Below, piece by piece: positions 1-4,766 of a stretch of 6,117 nt of DNA; position 1 is the first letter of the stretch; each line of letters opens with the position of its first letter. This DNA is from Myxococcaceae bacterium (GTDB lineage Bacteria; Myxococcota; Myxococcia; Myxococcales; Myxococcaceae): assembly GCA_018262385.1 (NCBI GenBank), contig JAGSPQ010000310.1:1-6117 (forward strand), in the 5' to 3' direction. Both the position numbers and the translations under genes were made by a program. The notes beneath the pieces are model-generated. The model had not been told where the DNA came from. It made no database searches and saw nothing but the letters and a program-made list of their open reading frames with translations.

Positions 1-1019
1 CCCGCGAAGACGCCCGACAGCGTCAGCAGCGGCTGCCCGACCAACAGCCGCACCGCCCAGCTGGCGACCCGCGAGCCCTTGCCGATGGTGCGCAGCGCGT
101 AGGCCACCTCGAAGTGCTCGGGCTCGGCCTCGTCGGCGCCCTTGCGGCCCTTGCCGGCCAGCCAGTGGGTGGCGATCACCGAGACCAATTGGCGGTAGCC
201 CAGCTCCTTCAGCCGGCGGGCGAGCGCCAGGTGCTGCTCGGGCGCCACCAGCGGCGGCCCGTCGGTGGGCAGCGCGATCCCCAGCTCGGTGAGCAGGCCC
301 TGGAAGTCGGCGCCGGTCAGCGGAGCGACCTCTGGGGTGGGGCCGGCCGCAAACTCCACCGGCGCGGTGACCTCGTCGGCGGTGGCGGTGTTGGCCGAGT
401 CCTCCTGCTCCTGGCTCTGGTTGGGCGGGCGATTGAGATCCTGCAGCCTGGGCACCGAGGGCCGGGTGATCTTCAGCAGCTCGAGGTTGGGCGCGGGCTC
501 CACGAAGGTGCCCTTGCGCTGGGCGCGGATCTTCTCCTGCAGCCGCAGCAGCCCGTGCATCAGCCCTTCGGGGTTGGGCGGGCAGCCCGGCACGTAGACG
601 TCGACCGGGAGGAAGGTGTCGACCCCCGGGACCACCGAGTAGAGGTTGCGGTAGAAGTCGCCCGAGATCGCGCACGAGCCCATCGCGATGCACCAGCGCG
701 GCTCGGGCATCTGCTCCCACAGCTTCTTCACCCGGGGCGCCATCTTCACGGTGATCGTCCCCGCCACCACCATCACGTCGGCCTGGCGCGGCGTCCCGCG
801 GACGATCACGCCCATCCGATCGGTGTCGACCCGGCTGGCGGCGGCGGCCATGAACTCGATCCCGCAGCAGCTGGTCGCCATCGGGAAGATCCACATCGCG
901 TTGGTGAGGCCCCAGGTGAGCAGCTCATCGAGCACCGCGGTGCCGACGGTCAGCCCGGGCGTCTGGAGCATGACGTTGTAGAGCGGGTGCTCGTAGCGGC
1001 CCCCTTCGTTCACTGCCAT
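1..1019 (-). CDS. nuoB: NADH-quinone oxidoreductase NuoB-NuoC fusion (partial, C-terminus outside window)
   Basis: The gene encodes complex I peripheral-arm subunits. NuoB carries the terminal N2 [4Fe-4S] cluster next to the quinone site; NuoC (30-kDa subunit) packs beside it. The visible part is 339 codons with no stop. Residues 1-185 are a full NuoB domain: the TSCCG motif gives C51 and C52, GSC gives C116 and PGCPP gives C146, so all four N2 ligands are present. Residues about 186-232 are a Gln/Glu/Asp/Thr-rich linker. From about 233 a NuoC-like domain begins (LGYRQLVSVIATHWL, then EHFEVAYALRTI) and continues past the left edge. NuoB alone normally ends soon after residue 185, so this is an in-frame fusion; whether NuoD is also fused cannot be seen. 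The ATG at 1019 has an AAAGGAG ribosome site 7 nt upstream and lies 10 nt inside the end of nuoA, indicating translational coupling. The family call is certain; the NuoC boundary is approximate. Confidence 0.95.
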   Translation of the reverse strand, partial: MAVNEGGRYEHPLYNVMLQTPGLTVGTAVLDELLTWGLTNAMWIFPMATSCCGIEFMAAAASRVDTDRMGVIVRGTPRQADVMVVAGTITVKMAPRVKKLWEQMPEPRWCIAMGSCAISGDFYRNLYSVVPGVDTFLPVDVYVPGCPPNPEGLMHGLLRLQEKIRAQRKGTFVEPAPNLELLKITRPSVPRLQDLNRPPNQSQEQEDSANTATADEVTAPVEFAAGPTPEVAPLTGADFQGLLTELGIALPTDGPPLVAPEQHLALARRLKELGYRQLVSVIATHWLAGKGRKGADEAEPEHFEVAYALRTIGKGSRVASWAVRLLVGQPLLTLSGVFA

Positions 1020-1369
1020 TCGAGGGCTCCTTTCCGGCTCGCCCACGCCCAGCCCAGCATCAGCACCACCACGAAGCTGAACACCGCCACCAGCCCCCGC
1101 GTGCCCAGCTCGCGCGCGACGGTGGCCCACGGCAGCAGGAAGGCGGCCTCGATGTCGAAGAGGACGAAGAACAGCGCGACCACGTAGTAGCGGGCGTGGA
1201 AGCGGACCCAGGCCAGGCCCGACGGCGCCTCGCCGCACTCGTAGGTCTGGGTCTTCAGCGGGGACGCGTGGCGCGCACGCACCCTGAAAATCCCGGCGCC
1301 GACCAGCATCGCGCCGGCGACGGTGGTCGAGACGAGGAGGAAGGCGAGCAGCGCGAGGCCTGAGTTCAT
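1010..1369 (-). CDS. nuoA: NADH-quinone oxidoreductase subunit A
   Basis: This is a small membrane subunit of complex I, at the junction between the membrane arm and the quinone-binding module. It is 119 residues, the usual family length. Three membrane segments are visible, at about residues 5-28, 60-82 and 91-110. The conserved loop after segment 1 has the TYECGE motif (C45), followed by RFHARYY and FVLFDIEAAFLLPWA, whose acidic pair D72/E74 is a hallmark of NuoA. The reading frame stays open upstream to 1495, but that part lies within the preceding gene. The ATG at 1369 begins the first membrane helix and has an AAGG site 4 nt upstream. The gene starts 14 nt after the rubrerythrin-like stop codon and its end overlaps nuoB by 10 nt, so it sits inside a continuous operon. 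It is the first nuo gene here, as in classical nuoA-N operons. Confidence 0.96.
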   Translation of the reverse strand: MNSGLALLAFLLVSTTVAGAMLVGAGIFRVRARHASPLKTQTYECGEAPSGLAWVRFHARYYVVALFFVLFDIEAAFLLPWATVARELGTRGLVAVFSFVVVLMLGWAWASRKGALEWQ

Positions 1370-1383
1370 GGTGCCTTGGTGCG

Positions 1384-1908
1384 CTAGAGCGCCACCGGAT
1401 CGTCGCTGTAGTCGTTGGGGTTGCCGTTGGGCGTCGGATCGAGCTTCGCCAGCTCGGCCTTCACCAGCGCCTGGTGCTCGAGCTCTTCCTCGCACAGCTC
1501 GCTGAACAGCGCCTTCGCGTCCGGGTCCTTCACGTTCCTCACCGCCTCGGTGAAGAACGCGTGGGCCTTCACCTCGGACGCCAGCGCCGTGCGCAGCGCG
1601 TCGCCCAGGCTCATGAAGGCGCGGACCTCGTCGTAGCCGGGGGCCTCGATGTCGTAGAGCAGCTCGACCTGGATCGAGCGCGGCTCGGAGCCGAACTTCT
1701 TTTCCCGCTCGACTTGCAGCTGCTGGCGGTGCTTCTCCTCGATCCCCGTCATCTTGGTGAAGAAGCCGGCGGCGGCCGGGGTGTGGTGGAGGGTCAGCTG
1801 GGCGGCGAGCTCTTCGTAGCGGTCGCGCGCCTCCTCTTCGACGAGGATCGCCAGATCGAAGGCATCCTTGAGGGTCAGCCGGTCGTAGTCGATGCCGCGG
1901 GTCGTCAC
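1384..1908 (-). CDS. Rubrerythrin-like ferritin-fold diiron protein
   Basis: This 174-residue protein has a predicted four-helix bundle and diiron ligand pattern of the rubrerythrin/ferritin-like superfamily. Helix 1 has E24 in EEEARDRYEEL (the E-x6-Y spacing of rubrerythrins), helix 2 has E57-x-x-H60, helix 3 has E112, and helix 4 has E142-x-x-H145 in CEEELEH. Family members reduce peroxide or handle iron in the cytoplasm. There is no C-terminal rubredoxin domain: no CxxC pairs occur, and the tail after residue 157 is Pro/Asn/Asp-rich. The second helix-3 glutamate typical of true rubrerythrin (E-x-x-E) appears to be Ala (A115), so peroxidase activity is uncertain. The start is a GTG at 1908, since no in-frame ATG lies near the N-terminus. 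Its ribosome site TGAGG overlaps the korB stop codon, 7 nt upstream of the GTG. The position between korB and nuoA suggests protection of iron-sulfur enzymes against oxygen (inference). Confidence 0.85.
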   Translation of the reverse strand: MTTRGIDYDRLTLKDAFDLAILVEEEARDRYEELAAQLTLHHTPAAAGFFTKMTGIEEKHRQQLQVEREKKFGSEPRSIQVELLYDIEAPGYDEVRAFMSLGDALRTALASEVKAHAFFTEAVRNVKDPDAKALFSELCEEELEHQALVKAELAKLDPTPNGNPNDYSDDPVAL

Positions 1909-1915
1909 GTGGGCC

Positions 1916-2788
1916 TCACTTCTGCAAGTAGGCGTCGAGGATTCGGTTGCGGGGAACCGCCTTCTTCGACTGCTCGGCCTGCCGCAGCCGGATCAGCGCG
2001 TCGTAGGTCGGGGGCGGGTTGGGGTTGCGGTAGAAGACGCCGGTGTACAGCTCGGTGCCGTAGGCGCGGGCGAGGTCCATCGCCTTCAGCTGGTTGGCCG
2101 AGTCGTGGCCGAGGCTGGCGAGGGTCTTCATCTTCGCCTTGTGCGCCTTCAGCTGCTGGTCGTCTTCGCCGAAGGTGACGCAGGGCGACTGGATGTTGAC
2201 GAACGAGAAGCCCGGGTACCGAATCGCCTCTTCGATCAGCGCGGTCATCCCCGGCATGTCGGCGGGGGTGGCCTGGGCGACGAAGCCCGCTCCGTAGGCG
2301 AGCACGTAGAGCAGGGGGTTGATCGGCTCTTCGAGGCTGCCCAGCGGAGAGGTCACCGTCTGCAGCCCCCTGGGCGCGGTGGGCGACAGCTGGCCCTTGG
2401 TCAGGCCGTACACCTGGTTGTCCATCACCAGGTAGGTGAGGTCGGTGTTGCGGCGGATCGCGTGGGCGACGTGGCCGCCGCCGATCGAGAACCCGTCGCC
2501 GTCGCCGCCGGCGACCACCACCAGCAGATCAGGGTTGGCGAGCTTCACCCCCTGGGCGATCGGCAGCGAGCGGCCGTGCACGCTGTTGAAGCCGTAGGCG
2601 GTGGTGTAGCCGGGGATCCGGCTCGAGCAGCCGATGCCCGAGATGAAGGCGATCTCGTGCGGCGGGCGGCCGATCGCCGCCAGCGCCCGGTACAGCCCCT
2701 GGAGGACGCCGAAGTCGCCGCAGCCGGGACACCAGATCGGCTTGAGGTCGCTCTTGAAGTCCTTCGCCTGGAAAGCGGGCGCGTTCAT
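1916..2788 (-). CDS. korB: 2-oxoacid:ferredoxin oxidoreductase, beta subunit
   Basis: This is the catalytic beta subunit of a two-subunit 2-oxoacid:ferredoxin oxidoreductase, which decarboxylates an oxo-acid with CoA and passes two electrons to ferredoxin. It is 290 residues, normal for the family. Four cysteines able to hold the single [4Fe-4S] cluster are visible: C20 and C23 in WCPGCGDFG, C54 in GIGCSSR and C203 in QSPCVTF, the spacing seen in archaeal OFOR beta subunits. The thiamine diphosphate/Mg site is GGDGDGFSIGGGH (residues 94-106) plus MDNQVYGLTKGQ (122-133). No separate ferredoxin domain exists, so an external ferredoxin is needed. The ATG at 2788 shares its A with the korA TGA stop (TGATG) and has a strong GAGGTGA ribosome site inside the korA end, so the two subunits are translationally coupled. 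Substrate choice (2-oxoglutarate, pyruvate or another oxo-acid) cannot be told from sequence; the symbol follows the common naming of this two-subunit type. Confidence 0.94.
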   Translation of the reverse strand: MNAPAFQAKDFKSDLKPIWCPGCGDFGVLQGLYRALAAIGRPPHEIAFISGIGCSSRIPGYTTAYGFNSVHGRSLPIAQGVKLANPDLLVVVAGGDGDGFSIGGGHVAHAIRRNTDLTYLVMDNQVYGLTKGQLSPTAPRGLQTVTSPLGSLEEPINPLLYVLAYGAGFVAQATPADMPGMTALIEEAIRYPGFSFVNIQSPCVTFGEDDQQLKAHKAKMKTLASLGHDSANQLKAMDLARAYGTELYTGVFYRNPNPPPTYDALIRLRQAEQSKKAVPRNRILDAYLQK

Positions 2789-4542
2789 CAGTTCACCTCG
2801 GGAGACATCTCGGCCAGGCGGGAGACGATCTCGCTGGGCTGGAACGGGTTGGCGCCGCTGCGGGCGAGCGACTTGAGGCCCCGCGGCACGTCGGTGAACA
2901 TCCGCAGGATCCGGTACAGCTGGCCCTGGTGCGCCAGCTCGACCACCAGGCCGCTGCGCACCGACGCGAAGAACGACTGGTAGATCTCCTCGGCGATTGG
3001 GTAGAGCAGGTAGGGCACCAGCAGCTTGACCTTCAGGCCGCGGGCGACCGCCAGCGCGTGCGCCTCGCGACAGACCCCGGCGGTGCTGCCCCAGGCGATC
3101 AGCGCGATCGACGCCTTCGGATCCCCTGAGACCTCGAACAGATCGGTGCGCTTCTTCAGCGGATCGAGCTTGTTGAACCGCTTCTCGTTCATCCGGGCGT
3201 GCATCGTGCCGCTCGCGGTGGGCTCGCCCTTCTCGTTGTGCTCGATCCCCGCGCCCAGGTAGTTGCCGCCCTTCATCCCCGGGTGGCTGATCGGGCTGAT
3301 CGAGTCGGCGGTCAGCTTGAAGCGGCTGTAGTCGACCAGCTCGGCCTCGGTCGGCCGGCGGCGCTCGAGCACCTCGAGCTTGCTGGTGTCGATCGGGTCG
3401 ATTGCTTCCTTGCGCTGGGCGATCTCCTGGTCGGAGAGGATGATCACCGGGGTCTGGTAGACCTCGGCGATGTTGAAGGCCTCGACGGTGATCTTGAAGG
3501 TGTCGGAGACGTCGGTGGGGGCGAGCACCGGCCGCAGCACGTCGCCGTGGGCCGAGAACACCGCCTGGAACAGGTCGCCCTGCTCGGGCTTGGTGGGCAG
3601 CCCGGTCGAGGGGCCGCCGCGCTGGACGTTGAGCAGCACCAGCGGCAGCTCGGCCAGCGAGGCGAGGCCCAGGATCTCGGTCTTCAGAGACATGCCCGGC
3701 CCGCTGGTGGCGGTCATCGACTTCTTGCCCGCGAACGAGGCGCCCAGCGCCGCGCCGACGCCGGCGATCTCGTCCTCGGCCTGGAGCACCACCCCGCCGT
3801 ACTTCCAGATCTCTTTCGAGAGGGTCTGCATCACCTCGGTCGAGGGGGTAATCGGGTAGCCGCCGAAGAACTGCACCCCGCTGAACAGCGCGCCGGCGGC
3901 GCACATGTCGTTGCCGTCGCACAGCAGCTTGGGGCCGCTCTTGGTCGGCAGGGCGAGGGTGTGCTGCTCGGCCAGCGGGTGCGCGGTGGCGTACTCGATG
4001 CCGGTGGCGAGCGCGCGCTCGTTGGCCTCCAGCAGCCCTTCGCCCTTGTTGCCGAACTTCTTCTTCAGCCCGCGGGCGATCGCAGTCGAGGGGATCCCGA
4101 ACCAGCCGGAGAGCAGGCCGAGCACCACGCTGGTCTTCGCCTTGTCGGTGCCGGCCGACTTCTTGGCCAGCTCGCCGATCGGCACCGCCCGCATTTCCCT
4201 CGGCATCACCCCCCGCTCTTTGAGCGTCGCGGGCGGCGGGCCGGCCTTCTCTTCGTAGATGAAGACCGTGGCCACCGACAGCGGCAGCTCGGCCCCGAAG
4301 CGGAAGAAGTCATCCCAGTTGAGCGCCACTGCGACGTCCAGGGCACCTCCCGGGTTGAGCACCTTGTTCGTGCTCAGCCGAACCCGGCAGGAGGACTCTC
4401 CCCCGCGGATCTGCGAGCCGAAGCTCTTCGTCATCAGCGCGTGATAGCCCTCGGAAGAGGCCGCGGAGAGCAGCGACTCGCCTGCGCTCACCACTCCGTC
4501 GCCTCCCGACCCTGCCATTCCCAGAATGAGATCGTCGACCAT
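2788..4542 (-). CDS. korA: 2-oxoacid:ferredoxin oxidoreductase, alpha subunit (gamma-alpha fusion)
   Basis: This is the large subunit that pairs with KorB; it helps bind thiamine diphosphate and CoA. From the chosen start it is 584 residues. Residues 1-190 form the gamma domain, beginning LILGMAGSGGDGVVSAG with a later SFGSQIRGGES stretch. From about 205 the alpha domain follows: GGYPITPSTE (227-236), QAEDEIAG (254-261, with a candidate cofactor-contacting Glu), TSGPGMSLKTE (279-289) and QRGGPSTGLPT (307-317). A C-terminal swivel domain begins near 475 (ASIALIAWGSTAG). The gamma-alpha fusion is the arrangement of two-subunit OFORs (Sulfolobus type, many bacterial KorA). The ATG at 4542 was chosen because family members start a few residues before this glycine-rich motif. 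An ATG at 4566 (eight residues earlier) is possible, and neither has a clear ribosome site. The frame stays open to 4701, but that extension is Arg/Gly/Pro-rich and not family-like. It is the first gene of the leftward operon, downstream of the divergent control region. Confidence 0.94.
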   Translation of the reverse strand: MVDDLILGMAGSGGDGVVSAGESLLSAASSEGYHALMTKSFGSQIRGGESSCRVRLSTNKVLNPGGALDVAVALNWDDFFRFGAELPLSVATVFIYEEKAGPPPATLKERGVMPREMRAVPIGELAKKSAGTDKAKTSVVLGLLSGWFGIPSTAIARGLKKKFGNKGEGLLEANERALATGIEYATAHPLAEQHTLALPTKSGPKLLCDGNDMCAAGALFSGVQFFGGYPITPSTEVMQTLSKEIWKYGGVVLQAEDEIAGVGAALGASFAGKKSMTATSGPGMSLKTEILGLASLAELPLVLLNVQRGGPSTGLPTKPEQGDLFQAVFSAHGDVLRPVLAPTDVSDTFKITVEAFNIAEVYQTPVIILSDQEIAQRKEAIDPIDTSKLEVLERRRPTEAELVDYSRFKLTADSISPISHPGMKGGNYLGAGIEHNEKGEPTASGTMHARMNEKRFNKLDPLKKRTDLFEVSGDPKASIALIAWGSTAGVCREAHALAVARGLKVKLLVPYLLYPIAEEIYQSFFASVRSGLVVELAHQGQLYRILRMFTDVPRGLKSLARSGANPFQPSEIVSRLAEMSPEVN

Positions 4543-4611
4543 TGGCCCGGCGACTCTGCAACTCATGCACCGTTGGCGAATCTTTGGGTTCCGCCGCCGC
4601 AAGCCCCCGCC

Positions 4612-4654
4612 CGGCCAGCCTTCTGCTCGTGCAGCTCTTGCACTTGGCTGGCCG
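4612..4654. repeat. Nested inverted repeat in the korA upstream region
   Basis: A perfect 9-bp inverted repeat, CGGCCAGCC (4612-4620) and GGCTGGCCG (4646-4654), encloses a 25-nt loop. The loop contains a second perfect pair, GTGCA (4629-4633) and TGCAC (4639-4643), so a two-level hairpin can form. It lies 70 nt upstream of the korA start. If the leftward promoter is further right, it would be in the korA leader RNA. No T-tract follows on either strand, so a simple intrinsic terminator is unlikely. It could be an operator or a leader-RNA structure; function unknown. Confidence 0.6.
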
Positions 4655-4673
4655 AGGCGCAGTCCATTCACGT

Positions 4674-4693
4674 GGGTAGGGGAAGGGGAAGGG
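4674..4693 (+). other. G-quadruplex motif
   Basis: The plus strand has four guanine tracts of 3, 4, 4 and 3 separated by loops TA, AA and AA. This fits the standard intramolecular G-quadruplex pattern with very short loops. It lies between the inverted repeat and the FNR-like palindrome in the divergent region. Relative to the rightward gene it is upstream DNA; for leftward transcription the G-rich strand is the template. A role is inferred only from position. Confidence 0.6.
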
Positions 4694-4710
4694 CCAAGCA
4701 CGCCGCGCGC

Positions 4711-4724
4711 TTGATCCAGGTCAA
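4711..4724. promoter_or_regulatory. FNR/CRP-family operator (anaerobox-like)
   Basis: The sequence TTGATCCAGGTCAA matches the FNR/ANR/FixK consensus TTGAT-N4-ATCAA at nine of ten defined positions; the mismatch is G for A at the start of the right half. The dyad extends outward to GCTTGA (4709-4714) and TCAAGC (4721-4726). Regulators of this family sense oxygen or nitric oxide and activate anaerobic genes. The centre at 4717.5 is about 49 nt before the nifJ start and about 175 nt before korA, so it is best placed to activate nifJ, though it could also act on the leftward operon. Binding is inferred from the motif only. Confidence 0.7.
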
Positions 4725-4741
4725 GCCACCAAGCCGCGGCC

Positions 4742-4751
4742 TTATTAGTGC
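4742..4751 (+). promoter_or_regulatory. Possible -10 region for nifJ
   Basis: TTATTAGTGC is a conspicuously AT-rich patch in a very GC-rich region, and contains -10-like hexamers TATTAG (4743) and TAGTGC (4746). These begin 25.5 and 28.5 nt after the centre of the FNR-like palindrome. The second spacing is close to the 29-30 nt expected when an activator sits at -41.5. No good -35 box is seen, which fits an activator-dependent promoter. The implied transcript start is near 4755-4759, giving a very short leader. Tentative. Confidence 0.35.
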
Positions 4752-4766
4752 TTACCGCCTTCGAAC

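Noticed and set aside
114..1187. Plus-strand open frame of 357 codons opposite nuoBC and nuoA
   Set aside because: It is a shadow of the NuoB/NuoC coding frame: His/Arg/Gly/Leu-biased translation, no domain, and no plausible operon context.
1892..2983. Plus-strand open frame of 363 codons opposite korB
   Set aside because: It is antisense to conserved KorB motifs and has low-complexity Val/Gly/Arg/Ala-rich composition with no family resemblance.
1916..3922. Minus-strand frame of 668 codons that could be read as an N-terminally extended KorB
   Set aside because: Everything before the ATG at 2788 lies inside korA in another frame and is Arg/Gly/Pro-rich. The KorB family starts at 2788, next to a strong ribosome site.
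4543..4701. N-terminal extension of KorA to an ATG at 4701
   Set aside because: The extra 53 residues are Arg/Gly/Pro-rich and unlike the family, and they would place the inverted repeat and G-tract inside coding sequence. Starts at 4542 or 4566 fit the family better.
4733..4740. 8-bp palindrome GCCGCGGC downstream of the FNR-like site
   Set aside because: Short GC-only palindromes are expected often by chance in DNA this GC-rich, and nothing else marks it as a site.
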